From an uncultured Lachnospiraceae bacterium (GTDB lineage Bacteria > Bacillota > Clostridia > Lachnospirales > Lachnospiraceae): a stretch of DNA of 64,000 nt. Made by a program: the position numbers and the translations under genes. Location of the stretch: contig CAJURU010000009.1 of assembly GCA_910588845.1 (NCBI GenBank), forward strand, positions 1 through 64,000, in the 5' to 3' direction. Of this stretch, positions 15,838 through 26,561 are shown piece after piece (position 1 is the first letter of the stretch; each line of letters begins with the position of its first letter). The notes under the pieces were generated by a model. It was not told where the DNA came from, did no database searches, and worked only from the letters and a program-made list of their open reading frames with translations.

Positions 15838-16656
15838 CTATTCCCCAATCAGCTTGTCCGTTTTCAAAATGTGATTGGAAAGCCAGCCAAAGAGGAACTC
15901 CATCAACTCCTCCAGATATTCCTGCTGATTGTCATCCACATGTTCCAAATTGAGGTTTTCCAACTTTAACTCAAAAATCTCATGCGCTATTTTCTGTGCT
16001 TCCAGCCCCGGATAATGAATGCTCTCCATATAAGCCTCCTCGTCCCGGAAATGCTCTTTCGTATAATCCCTGAGTTCCGCAAGAATGCCGACAATCTCAT
16101 CGTATTTATCATGCAGAAGTTCCGCCTTTACGAGCTCGTCTGCCCTGCCAATAATTTCAAATAACCGCTCATGTTCCCCATCAATCAGCGGAATACCGGT
16201 CAAATATTCCTCCGTAAAAGCACAGGGCTTTTCTTTTTCATGCCATTCCTTCACGGGAGGCATTTTGCCAATCATGATATCGCTTCCCAAAATATGATGG
16301 TACAGCCACCGGGTCAAACAGCTCATCAGTTCTTCCAGCGTTTTTTGCTGTTCCTCCGGCTCCTCTATATCAGAGACATCCAAAGCGGCAATTTTGTGCC
16401 TAAATGCCTTATGTTCTTTCTTTTGGATTTCCAGCTCTGGATCGTTGATGGATTCCATGTATGCTTCTTCATTGGCAAAATGGACATCGGTATAATTTTT
16501 TAATTCCGCAAGAATCCTGCGCACCTCACGGTACTTGTCTTTGAGACGGTCATTATGTAACAAATCAAGCGTCTCATTCACCAGACGAAACAACTTTCTG
16601 TGTTCCTCATCAATCTGTGGGATTCCCGTCAAACAATCTTCTGTAAATTGATACAT
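15838..16656 (-). CDS. Tandem two-domain bacteriohemerythrin
   Basis: A 272-residue cytoplasmic protein made of two hemerythrin-like four-helix bundles of about 130 residues, starting YQFTEDCLTGIPQIDEEH and CAFTEEYLTGIPLIDGEH. Di-iron ligands seen in each are the helix-1 His, HFANEE/HFRDEE (HxxxE) and the last-helix HILGSD/HILKTD (HxxxxD). The third-helix pair that is usually HxxxH reads QKKEH and QKIAH, so the first His is Gln in both. A role in oxygen or NO binding in an anaerobe is inferred. AAGGGAAGG lies before the ATG at 16656. Confidence 0.88.
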   Translation of the reverse strand: MYQFTEDCLTGIPQIDEEHRKLFRLVNETLDLLHNDRLKDKYREVRRILAELKNYTDVHFANEEAYMESINDPELEIQKKEHKAFRHKIAALDVSDIEEPEEQQKTLEELMSCLTRWLYHHILGSDIMIGKMPPVKEWHEKEKPCAFTEEYLTGIPLIDGEHERLFEIIGRADELVKAELLHDKYDEIVGILAELRDYTKEHFRDEEAYMESIHYPGLEAQKIAHEIFELKLENLNLEHVDDNQQEYLEELMEFLFGWLSNHILKTDKLIGE

Positions 16657-16705
16657 CGCCTTCCCTTCCTTTCTTCCGCCTTTTTTGGCAGTTCTTTCCA
16701 TGAGT

Positions 16706-16734
16706 ATTATAATGCATCCCCAGGAAGCATACAA
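16706..16734 (-). promoter_or_regulatory. Hemerythrin gene promoter
   Basis: On the minus strand TTGTAT (16729-16734), a 17-bp spacer and TATAAT (16706-16711). It excludes the longer start codons at 16701 and above. Confidence 0.75.
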
Positions 16735-16763
16735 TAGCATTTTTAAAATCTTTCAAGTAACGA

Positions 16764-16821
16764 GAAACATACAATATACAGTAGTTGCAACAACTAAAAA
16801 CATCTGTATATTGTATGTTTC
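16764..16821. repeat. Perfect 18-bp inverted repeat between lyase and hemerythrin
   Basis: GAAACATACAATATACAG (16764-16781) and its exact reverse complement (16804-16821) enclose a 22-base loop. It lies 33 bases after the stop of the giant lyase and 30 bases before the hemerythrin -35. There is no T-run on the minus strand, so it may be an mRNA-end stabiliser or a protein-binding site rather than a standard terminator. Confidence 0.75.
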
Positions 16822-16853
16822 ATCTCTCATATATCAACTTCCCGGCTGTTCAC

Positions 16854-19800
16854 CTATTTTTTTACACTCACACTGACAATTTTAGAGTAGGGACCATATA
16901 TCTTCTTTTTGCCTTCCATATAATAAGGACGCACTTTCACATACAGCTTTTTGACATTTTTCTTCGCACGGATTGTTGTTTTGACGCTCTTTACTTTCTT
17001 CAAGGTTTTCACTACCTTGAACCCTTTACTTTTCTTGGAAGAAGCATACACTGCATATCCCTTAGCGCCTTTGATCTTCTTCCAGGAAACCGTAATCTTC
17101 CTTCCCTTAGAAGCCTTCAATTTTGCCTTGGCAGCCGCCAATACTTTGACCTTCGCATATTTCGTGCTCAATTTGCTGTTGCTGTCTGCCTTCTTAGCTC
17201 TTGCCAGCACTTTATAATAGTAAGTCTTTGCCGCGCTCACTTTTTTGTCAACATAGCTTGCACTCCTGGTATTGGCAATCTTCTTATAGCCGCTCTTTGC
17301 TTTTGTGGAACGGTAAATATCATAACTCACCGCGCCGCTGACTTTACCAAAACTTACTTTGACAGCTTTGCCGGTTGTCTGCTGCACTGCTTTGACCGTC
17401 TTAACCGTACTCAGGGGTTTCGGACTTTGCGTGCCTCCCGGGTTGCCAGGATTTCCCGGCTCTCCGGGTTTTCCTGAATTTCCGGAATCTTTTTTCTTCA
17501 ATCCGTCAATTGCTTCCTGCAAAGCCTTGACTGCCGCCTGCAACGCATCCTCTGTCTCTACCGCGCCGGCCGCCCCCTCTGCCGTGAGGATTGCCGCCTG
17601 CAAAGTTCCGTAACTTTCATCCGTATAATCGCCCTTCTGGATCGTCTTCGCCTGGGCGATAAGATTTGTCAGGGATGAGACGTCGAGTGAAATAAGGCCG
17701 TCTATCGCCGTTTGCAGCGCCGTCAATGCCGCGTCGAGCTCTTCCTGCAACAGGGCGTTGTCCTTTGCCTTTTCGGCCTCTTCAATCGCTGTCTGTAACG
17801 CGCTGTAAGTTGCGTTGGTGTAATTGCCTTTCTCAATTGCTTTCGCTTCGGCAATCTTATTTGTCAAGGCCGCATCGTTGAGCGGTAATCTTTCCAGGCC
17901 ATCGACTGCTGCCTGCAACGCCCGCATTGCCTCATCGAGTTCCGCTTTGGAAGTTACCGTATCGACAGCTTTTCTCGCCGCCTTAATTGCCGCCTGCAAC
18001 GCCGAATAGCTGCCTTCTGTATAATAATCTTTGTTGACAACCTTCGCTTCCAGGATCTGTTCTTTCAGCGGCTTGGGATTCACAATCTTACCTTCCAGAA
18101 TGTCAATATCCCGCTGCCCAAACGCATAATTGTACACCGTGAAATCATCCAAAAGCCCTTGATAATACTCTCCGTCTCCCCAGTTTGCCTTACCAATCTG
18201 CAAGACGCTGCTCTCGCCAAGAATCTCTTTGAGGTTTCCGCTGGCAGCCTTTTCCTGGGCAAGCACGCCATTTACATAAATCTTCGTGTAATCTGCCCCA
18301 TAAACGACTACGATATGGTTCCATCCCGCTTCACACTCTGCGGTCGGAACTTCCTGGCGCCCATGCAGATAACGTTCCGCCGTAACCTTGCCGTCTTTTT
18401 CCATGATTCCCAGATAATACTCGTTATTAAATGCCTGGGGTTCTCCATTGAGAGCTGCAAAAAACACCCAATTAGTGTCGCTTCTTCCGGCTTTACTATA
18501 ATAAGAAACTGTTATTTCTTCTGCACCTGTCAGTAGTGAGGAGCCGTCTTCTTTCATCACGTTCAGCCATACGCTGCCTGTTCCGTCTAAAGATAAAACC
18601 TTCCCTCTCTGCGCATCATTCACGAAAACCGGCGTGCCGTTGGCCTGAACTTTTATACCAGGGCTTTGAACGCCGCCTTCGCCGTCAAAGGAAATCTCTC
18701 CCAGCACAGCCTCCGCATCCGACGACAGTTCATGGTATACTTCCTCTGCCTCAGCCAACACATCTAAATTTGTGACAAGCTTCTTTTCTTCTTCTGTCAG
18801 GCTGTTATAAAGCTCGCGTGCCTGCTGGATTTTTGTCCTGGCGTCAATATTCGCCTCCACAAGCCCAATCACGCTGATTTGATGAATCGTCTGCTCTATC
18901 TTCTTGACGTCCAAAGCCTTCCCCAGAAACGCTTGCGCCTCCGCCTTGATTTCCGCCTGCGTCATAGCCGTTCCCAAAATCTTGAAATTATCCAAGTATC
19001 CCTTATAGTACTCGCCGTTCCCCCAGTTTCCTTTCCCAATTTGAAGAATCCCATTCTCACCGAAAATATCAGACAATGCAATGCTGCTGTCCTTGCTGTC
19101 TTTTTCTTCTCCGTTAATGTAAAGCGTGCTCTTGTCAGCCGTACATACGAGGGTTACATATACCCAGCCGGAGGCGTCGATCCCGGAAACGCTTACAGAC
19201 TGCGGCCTCTCACCGCTGTTTTTATAGCGTTCTGCGGTAATCGTCTCCTCAAACTCCGTCATTCCAAGATATGTCTCCTGATTCACTTCCTGGGCGTTTG
19301 CATTGGGCGCAGCAAAGAACATCCAGTTGCTGTTCCCAGACTCAGGGCTTGCCGCAAAGGAGATTGTCAGCTCATCTCTTCCTGTCAGCAAACTGCTTCC
19401 GTTTCCTTTGGTGACATTTAACCATTGGCCGTCGCCATCCAGATACAAGGCGCCATTCTTGATCTCGTACTCGCCTTCTGCCACTGCCTGGCCGCCAATC
19501 AACCCGGTCTCCTTATCATCGAAAGTAAATTCAACCAGGTAATCGCTCATCATTGTCTCAGCCGCAGACAACTGCGCCAGATTCGTAACCTGGGCAAGCT
19601 CTTCCCCGCTGAGAAGATCACAAGTCTGTCGTGCCAGAATTACTTTGCGGCTGCAATCCGGCGTCAATGCGACTTCGCCGATCGCTGTGATCCTTGATTT
19701 TGCCTCCTCAATGGTCGGCGCTTTCTCCACTAGTGCACGCTGCGTATCTTTGAGGGTTTTAGCCGCTTCTTCCGCCTGGGCGTCCGTAATCCCTTCACTT

Positions 19801-22800
19801 GTTGTCTCATTATCATACATTTCCTGAACATTCTTAAGGGCTGCTGCATAGGGCTCCCAACTCTTAACCGTATAGTTTGGTTCCTGGCTCACCTCCACAG
19901 AATCATGCAGGGATTCATCCACACGCATCCACGCCTGCACCTTACTCAGCGCTTCCGTCGCCGCATCCACCTCGGACTGTTTTGCCGCTTCATTTGCCAG
20001 CACGTTCTGGGCATTCTGTAATGAGGTCTGGTATGTCTGCCAGCGGTTCCTCTCCTGGCTGTACTTTTCCACTTCCTCGGCGTACTGTTTATCCAACACT
20101 GCCTGAACCTGGCTCTTGTCAACATATTTCAAGGCTTCAACCCTGACTTCATCCTCGCTCCATGCCCTGGAAACTATTTTAAAGTTATCAATCAGGCCCT
20201 GGAAAAATTCTCCGGTTCCCCAATTTGCTTTTCCTATCTGCCAAATACTGTTTCCTCCGAGAATCTCATACAGCGGCACATCGCTGTTTACCGTTTTCTT
20301 CTTTTCACCATTGTCATAGATTGTAATTTCTTTCTCTGAAAATACAACTGCAATATGATGCCAGATATCCGCGCGCCCTTCCGTTTCCGCATACTCTGCG
20401 CGCACACCCTGATTCTTAAAGCGCTGCGCCGTGATTGTTCCGTTATTATCAAGGATGCCGATATACTGCTCCCAGCCAACCTTCTGGCTCGTGCTGTTCG
20501 GCGCCGCATAGAGCGCCCAGCCGGCGCCTCCCTCTTTCTTTACCTGCAGGGAAATTGTCATCTCTTTGAGCAGGCCGCCGGAGACCAGAGGACTGCCGTC
20601 CGCTTTTGTCACTTTGAGGAAATCACGCCAGCCGTCCAAGTAAATTGCCTTGCCGTCGTCATGCTCCCGGAAACTATACGATCCGTTTGCTACTGCCGCG
20701 CCCCCGGCAAACCCTTTTTCTGTATCATCAAATGTAAAATCTGCTAAAATCTCCGGCAGGCTGCCTTCCGCGTACGCTGAGGCTTCCGCTAAAGCTTCGT
20801 TTTCCGTCATGGCATGGCCTGTGATCTTAAAGTTATCTATCGCTCCTTTAAAAATCTTGCCGCCCGCCAGATTGGCCTTTCCGATCTGCATGATGCTGTC
20901 CGCATCCAGGACATCAGAAATTGTATAATCCCTGACAGTCCTTGCCATCTCTTTTCCATTGATATACAAAATGGTCTCTGTCTTCGTAATCACAACGGCT
21001 GCCTTGTACCAGCTGCCAGCCCCGACCTCATCACTGACTGAGGTAGACGCGGCTGAGACAACGCCGTCTTTACATACCTCTGCTGTGACAACTCCGTCTT
21101 TCTCTTTCACGCCAAAATATGTCGCCTTGCCCTGCTCCTGGCTGGCCTTATCCGGCGCGGCATAGAAAATCCAGTTCTCATTGCCGGCCTTAGGCAATAT
21201 ATCGGCGGAAACCGTAAATTCGGACTCACCCGCGAGCACGCTCTTGCCGGTGGTCGTCACCACAGTCTGGAATCCTTCCTGCCCGTCAAGAGATAAGGCT
21301 TTGCCCGCGCCATGCCGCTGCAAAACGTAATCCCCCTGCAAAGAAGCGTAGTCTGTGCTGAAACCGCTCTCCTCATCGTCAAACGTAAATTCCGCCGCTC
21401 TCTCCGTGGCTTTCTCCACCGTCCAACGCTGCGCCGGGTTGTTGGAATTCCAATAAGCCCCTACGGCGTCGTTACGCCACTGCAAAACTTTAGCGTTGTC
21501 CGCCGTACTGTTATTTTCTAATGCCAGCACAAGATAATTGAGAGACGGCACAATGCGGAAAGAACCATCATTCTCCGCCAGAAAAGCAAAGCTCTGCGTC
21601 AGGGAATCGACTGCATCCCCGGTACCAATCTGCGTCCCATAAGAATAGTAGCCATTGTGATTGTCTGCATCCCCAGTGCTGTTGAGCTGCATACGCTTGT
21701 CGGTCACCATATTGGTAAGCGTATATTCACCATCGCCCTTGTTCTTAATCAGCCACCATTCATCCTTTCTGGTTCCTTTGGCCGCCGAGGCAAGATTTCC
21801 CTCGTCGTTGACAACTAGAGATTTTCCACTGGCAGCAGACATGATACGGTAAACGCCGTCCGTCAGGTCGCCCTCCACCGGCTCATCCTCTATGCGTGTA
21901 TCCAGGTTGGCATAAGTCAGGCTGTACCAGCCCAGCTCATCCAAGCTGTTGCCCGGCGCGCCTTCAATATATGTACCTTGTGTGTTTTTTATCATCTGAT
22001 CCATATTCGGCATGGCGAGGCCTTTACGGTTCACATAATGGTTATACATCTGATAATAGATAGGACGCCAGCTGATCTGATAATCAATCGTGCCATTATA
22101 CCAAATTGGCCTTCCATTTTTGCCCTGCCGGTACTCATAGCCGGTTGTCGGTATATCCCTGACCCCAAGGCTGTTAAATCTTATGCTGTATTCTACCGCT
22201 TTCTTAAACCGGCTGTCCGACATATCGTACAGATTGTCTCCCTGATTCCAAGCCGTCTCCATAATTACCCCAGCAAGCACAATCCCCAGCGTCGTATGCC
22301 CCTGGTCCCGGACAGATTCCTGCCACTGCACAAGCCCGCCATCTTCCTCAAACGCATAAGGCATTGTATGGTAGAAAGAACCATTGCCCTTCCCGGTCTT
22401 GAAATAATCTAATGCACGCTCATAGATATCCTCCCTGTCACAATATACACCGATAGAGATCATGGACGCAAGATTTGCAAGCTCCCAGTTTGCCCAATAA
22501 TTGCCGATATAGGCGTCGTTATGGCGTATCATAAAATCATCGTTCATGGGATAAAATACGTCTAAGAGAAGCCTCTGCAATCCTTCGGTATCAAAATTCG
22601 GATGATCCCGCATCATCTCCCCGATATTGGCAAGCTCATATCCTTGAAGCCCAGCCGCCAGGAAACGGTCTGCATTTCCGCCCAGCCATTTCATATTTGC
22701 CGACCAGGCGTTAATAATACGGCAGGCTGCCTCACCGTGCGCCTCATCGCCGCTGATTTTCCAAATGAGGGCGTTCTGGTACGCACGTTTTACATCAATA

Positions 22801-23198
22801 CGCAATTGGTTGATACTGTCACGGCCGCCGCCTCTCGTAACGCCCTCTAAGGGTCGCGGCCACCAGCCGGGATTTGAAAATGTATCCCACCACAAAGCAT
22901 CCCAGGTCTCCTTATTCGGAGATACATTATTCTGCACATTTTCCCACATCTTCTCAAACCCTTCCTGGGTATGGAGCAGGCCCGGATGCTTAAAACGGCT
23001 GCCCGATGATACAGATGCCCGCGCATTTGCTGTGCTGTTATCCGTCCCAGTTTTACGATCCAGCGCTTGCACCTCATTTTCCGTTCCATCTCCTGCTGCC
23101 TTCACTTCCATCCCGGTCAGCGGCAGGCTGCCAACGAGCATTGCCACTGCCAGCAAGAATGACAGACAGGTTGTCGCTAAATGATTCTTCCTCGTCAT
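16854..23198 (-). CDS. Giant secreted alginate-lyase-family enzyme with LamG, FIVAR and Fn3 modules
   Basis: A 2114-residue secreted protein. In order: signal peptide (1-35, cleavage near VKAA); alginate-lyase-like all-alpha domain (about 70-435) with HNDAYIGNYWANWELAN and WQESVRDQGHT; trefoil, ricin-like domain (about 445-597); two LamG-like modules from about 602 to 1010; helical spacer; two more LamG modules separated by a short helical linker (to about 1660); three clear FIVAR repeats (for example YTEGSYSALQAAIKAARKAV); a collagen-like GKPGEPGNPGNPGG linker; and two Lys-rich Fn3-like domains (about 1927-2114). There is no LPXTG, so it is secreted or held by non-covalent contacts. The substrate, probably a uronic-acid polysaccharide, is not proven. 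AAGGAGAG precedes the ATG. Confidence 0.85.
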   Translation of the reverse strand: MTRKNHLATTCLSFLLAVAMLVGSLPLTGMEVKAAGDGTENEVQALDRKTGTDNSTANARASVSSGSRFKHPGLLHTQEGFEKMWENVQNNVSPNKETWDALWWDTFSNPGWWPRPLEGVTRGGGRDSINQLRIDVKRAYQNALIWKISGDEAHGEAACRIINAWSANMKWLGGNADRFLAAGLQGYELANIGEMMRDHPNFDTEGLQRLLLDVFYPMNDDFMIRHNDAYIGNYWANWELANLASMISIGVYCDREDIYERALDYFKTGKGNGSFYHTMPYAFEEDGGLVQWQESVRDQGHTTLGIVLAGVIMETAWNQGDNLYDMSDSRFKKAVEYSIRFNSLGVRDIPTTGYEYRQGKNGRPIWYNGTIDYQISWRPIYYQMYNHYVNRKGLAMPNMDQMIKNTQGTYIEGAPGNSLDELGWYSLTYANLDTRIEDEPVEGDLTDGVYRIMSAASGKSLVVNDEGNLASAAKGTRKDEWWLIKNKGDGEYTLTNMVTDKRMQLNSTGDADNHNGYYSYGTQIGTGDAVDSLTQSFAFLAENDGSFRIVPSLNYLVLALENNSTADNAKVLQWRNDAVGAYWNSNNPAQRWTVEKATERAAEFTFDDEESGFSTDYASLQGDYVLQRHGAGKALSLDGQEGFQTVVTTTGKSVLAGESEFTVSADILPKAGNENWIFYAAPDKASQEQGKATYFGVKEKDGVVTAEVCKDGVVSAASTSVSDEVGAGSWYKAAVVITKTETILYINGKEMARTVRDYTISDVLDADSIMQIGKANLAGGKIFKGAIDNFKITGHAMTENEALAEASAYAEGSLPEILADFTFDDTEKGFAGGAAVANGSYSFREHDDGKAIYLDGWRDFLKVTKADGSPLVSGGLLKEMTISLQVKKEGGAGWALYAAPNSTSQKVGWEQYIGILDNNGTITAQRFKNQGVRAEYAETEGRADIWHHIAVVFSEKEITIYDNGEKKKTVNSDVPLYEILGGNSIWQIGKANWGTGEFFQGLIDNFKIVSRAWSEDEVRVEALKYVDKSQVQAVLDKQYAEEVEKYSQERNRWQTYQTSLQNAQNVLANEAAKQSEVDAATEALSKVQAWMRVDESLHDSVEVSQEPNYTVKSWEPYAAALKNVQEMYDNETTSEGITDAQAEEAAKTLKDTQRALVEKAPTIEEAKSRITAIGEVALTPDCSRKVILARQTCDLLSGEELAQVTNLAQLSAAETMMSDYLVEFTFDDKETGLIGGQAVAEGEYEIKNGALYLDGDGQWLNVTKGNGSSLLTGRDELTISFAASPESGNSNWMFFAAPNANAQEVNQETYLGMTEFEETITAERYKNSGERPQSVSVSGIDASGWVYVTLVCTADKSTLYINGEEKDSKDSSIALSDIFGENGILQIGKGNWGNGEYYKGYLDNFKILGTAMTQAEIKAEAQAFLGKALDVKKIEQTIHQISVIGLVEANIDARTKIQQARELYNSLTEEEKKLVTNLDVLAEAEEVYHELSSDAEAVLGEISFDGEGGVQSPGIKVQANGTPVFVNDAQRGKVLSLDGTGSVWLNVMKEDGSSLLTGAEEITVSYYSKAGRSDTNWVFFAALNGEPQAFNNEYYLGIMEKDGKVTAERYLHGRQEVPTAECEAGWNHIVVVYGADYTKIYVNGVLAQEKAASGNLKEILGESSVLQIGKANWGDGEYYQGLLDDFTVYNYAFGQRDIDILEGKIVNPKPLKEQILEAKVVNKDYYTEGSYSALQAAIKAARKAVDTVTSKAELDEAMRALQAAVDGLERLPLNDAALTNKIAEAKAIEKGNYTNATYSALQTAIEEAEKAKDNALLQEELDAALTALQTAIDGLISLDVSSLTNLIAQAKTIQKGDYTDESYGTLQAAILTAEGAAGAVETEDALQAAVKALQEAIDGLKKKDSGNSGKPGEPGNPGNPGGTQSPKPLSTVKTVKAVQQTTGKAVKVSFGKVSGAVSYDIYRSTKAKSGYKKIANTRSASYVDKKVSAAKTYYYKVLARAKKADSNSKLSTKYAKVKVLAAAKAKLKASKGRKITVSWKKIKGAKGYAVYASSKKSKGFKVVKTLKKVKSVKTTIRAKKNVKKLYVKVRPYYMEGKKKIYGPYSKIVSVSVKK

Positions 23199-23300
23199 AG
23201 TTTCTCTCCTTCTTTACATAATTCCAGCAACAGCGCGGGCCACAAGTCGCCTGCGCATGAGCCTAAACTGCTGCGATTTACAGACACTTATATATTTTTT

Positions 23301-23329
23301 ATTATAATATCTTTTTAAAAGCAAAACAA
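23301..23329 (-). promoter_or_regulatory. Promoter of the giant lyase gene
   Basis: On the minus strand TTGTTT (23324-23329), a 17-bp spacer and TATAAT (23301-23306). The leader is about 95 nt and GC-rich. Confidence 0.6.
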
Positions 23330-23371
23330 ATCTATTTCCGAGCTAAAAATGCGCAAATTCGATTATTTTTC

Positions 23372-23407
23372 AAATGTCAACCATGTGTAATTTTATTGTT
23401 GACATTT
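23372..23407. promoter_or_regulatory. BirA (biotin repressor) operator
   Basis: AAATGTCAAC (23372-23381) and GTTGACATTT (23398-23407) form a perfect 10-bp inverted repeat with a 16-bp gap. The spacing and GTCAAC/GTTGAC core fit Firmicute BirA boxes. The right arm contains the -35 hexamer of the bioB promoter, so binding would block transcription when biotin is plentiful. Confidence 0.85.
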
Positions 23408-23427
23408 TGTTTCCTTTCCATTATAAT
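23399..23427 (+). promoter_or_regulatory. bioB-bioY promoter
   Basis: TTGACA (23399-23404), a 17-bp spacer and TATAAT (23422-23427), a full consensus sigma-A promoter overlapping the BirA box. Confidence 0.85.
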
Positions 23428-23466
23428 ACCACTCAGATTAAAATTTTTACATATAAAGGAGCCACC

Positions 23467-24429
23467 ATGAAAAAACTTGCGAAAGATATCATTGACGGAC
23501 GCCGCCTGACCAGGAAAGACAATCTGTCCATATTTGCAAATGCAGACGCCAAAGAGCTTGCCGAGGGCGCAGACATGATCCGCAAAGCATACTGCCAAAA
23601 CCGCGTGCATCTGTGCACCATCATCAACGGCCGTTCCGGAAAATGCGGCGAAGACTGCAAATTTTGCGCACAGTCCGCGTCCAGCCAGACAGGCTGCGAA
23701 ACATACGATATGTTAGATGAAGAAACGATTTTAAGAGACTGTAAAGAGAAGGAAGCCGCGGGCGTACATTCCTACTCTATTGTCACAGCGGGCCGTTCCG
23801 TTGCCGGCAGGGATTTAGACAAGCTGATAAAAATATTTGAACGGCTGCACAAGGAATGCAACGTTCATCTCTGTTCCTCCAACGGGCTTTTGAGTTACGA
23901 AGCTTTTGTAAGGCTGAAAGCTGCCGGCGTAGAAACGTATCATGAGAACATTGAGACTTCTCAGAGAAATTTTCCCAATATCTGTACTACCCACACTTAT
24001 GAGGATAAAATCGAGAAAATCCGCCTCGCCAAAAAAGCCGGGCTTCATGTCTGCTCCGGCGGAATCATCGGCATGGGGGAAACCTGGGAAGATCGTATCG
24101 ACATGGCTGTTTCGCTTTCTGAGCTGGAAATCTTCTCTATCCCCTTAAACGCACTGCGTCCCATCCCTGGCACGCCTTTCGGCGAACTGCCGCCTTTGAC
24201 AGAGGATGAAATTGTGCGCACCGTCGCCATGTTCCGCTATATCAATCCTACCGCCTATATCCGTATAGCAGCCGGCCGGGCTTACTTCAAGGACGGCGGC
24301 AAACGCCTCTTTACCTCCGGCGCTAATGCCGCCATCACCGGGAACATGCTGACTACTATCGGCAATAACATCCGTGAAGATATACAGATGTTTGCGGAAT
24401 TAGGCTATGATGTAACCCCGGAGAAATAA
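23467..24429 (+). CDS. bioB: Biotin synthase
   Basis: The 320-residue radical SAM enzyme inserts sulfur into dethiobiotin. The [4Fe-4S]/SAM motif CGEDCKFC (CxxxCxxC) is present, along with YHENIETSQRNFPNICTTHT and the C-terminal ANAAITGNMLTTIGNN. AAAGGAG lies 5 nt before the ATG at 23467; the longer frame would start inside the promoter. It is followed 33 nt later by bioY in one operon under BirA control. No bioA, bioD or bioF is nearby, which suggests use of imported dethiobiotin or biotin. Confidence 0.96.
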   Translation: MKKLAKDIIDGRRLTRKDNLSIFANADAKELAEGADMIRKAYCQNRVHLCTIINGRSGKCGEDCKFCAQSASSQTGCETYDMLDEETILRDCKEKEAAGVHSYSIVTAGRSVAGRDLDKLIKIFERLHKECNVHLCSSNGLLSYEAFVRLKAAGVETYHENIETSQRNFPNICTTHTYEDKIEKIRLAKKAGLHVCSGGIIGMGETWEDRIDMAVSLSELEIFSIPLNALRPIPGTPFGELPPLTEDEIVRTVAMFRYINPTAYIRIAAGRAYFKDGGKRLFTSGANAAITGNMLTTIGNNIREDIQMFAELGYDVTPEK

Positions 24430-24462
24430 CATATATTTCACGACCTGAAAGGAGTACTTATC

Positions 24463-25047
24463 ATGTCAAATGTTTCAGCAACCACCAATTCCACACCCCC
24501 GAAACCAGGATTTTCCACCCGCCAGCTCTCCGTCATCGGTGTGATGACGGCTGTTACCTGCGTGCTGGCGCCATTCTCTCTGCCGATTGGACCTGTACCC
24601 ATTTCGCTGACGAACCTTGCTATCTATTTTTCTTTATATGTACTCGGCACGAAATACGGCTGCATATCTTACCTGGTTTACCTGCTGATCGGCTTTATCG
24701 GCGTCCCGGTATTCTCCGGCTTCACCAGCGGTCCCGGCAAGCTCTTAGGGCCTACCGGCGGTTATTTAATCGGCTTCCTTCCCATGGCGCTGATTGCCGG
24801 ACTCCTCATTGACAAATTTATTTCCAAGCGCCTTGTCTGCCTCCTGGGCATGATTAGCGGCACGATAATTGCCTACGCCTTCGGCACGGTCTGGCTCGCC
24901 TACCAGGCTGGCATGGACTGGAAAGCTGCGCTGATGGCGGGCGTCATTCCTTTTATCCCCGGCGATTTGGCAAAAATGGTCCTCGCCATGATTGCCGGGC
25001 CTCAAATCCGTAAACAACTGGTGCGGGCGCAGTTATTTATAGATTAA
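24463..25047 (+). CDS. bioY: Biotin transporter BioY (ECF S-component)
   Basis: A 194-residue membrane protein with about six helices. It carries family features such as LPIGPVPISLTNLAIY, the GPTGGYLIGFLPMALI segment and a C-terminal FIPGDLAKMVLAMI. It binds biotin at the cell surface and works with the shared EcfAAT module, which is not in this window. AAAGGAG precedes the ATG. It shares the BirA-regulated transcript with bioB. Confidence 0.95.
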   Translation: MSNVSATTNSTPPKPGFSTRQLSVIGVMTAVTCVLAPFSLPIGPVPISLTNLAIYFSLYVLGTKYGCISYLVYLLIGFIGVPVFSGFTSGPGKLLGPTGGYLIGFLPMALIAGLLIDKFISKRLVCLLGMISGTIIAYAFGTVWLAYQAGMDWKAALMAGVIPFIPGDLAKMVLAMIAGPQIRKQLVRAQLFID

Positions 25048-25097
25048 GACTGTACTCGTCCGGTAATACGATATCAACATAATACCAATGCGCAAAC

Positions 25098-25143
25098 GAA
25101 AAGAAACTGTAAAACTCAACGGGGAATTTTACAGTTTCTTTAA
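25098..25143. terminator. Bidirectional terminator between bioY and gdhA
   Basis: AAGAAACTGTAAAA and TTTTACAGTTTCTT flank a short loop and are bordered by AAAA on the left and TTTAAATTT on the right, so it serves both convergent genes. Confidence 0.85.
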
Positions 25144-25184
25144 ATTTCAAGTAAGTTATTGATCTGTTTCCGCAAACGCTCCGA

Positions 25185-26522
<1,338 letters not shown>

Positions 26523-26561
26523 TCATTCTCCTTTACATTCATACTTTCTTTTTCAAAGTAC

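Noticed and set aside
16854..17000. Sortase anchor at the end of the giant lyase
   Set aside because: The C-terminus is a Lys-rich Fn3-like domain ending in VSVSVKK; there is no LPXTG motif and no terminal hydrophobic helix.
17600..18010. FIVAR repeats as a DNA tandem repeat or CRISPR-like array
   Set aside because: The units are similar at protein level but diverged in DNA and lie in one coding frame; they are protein repeats.
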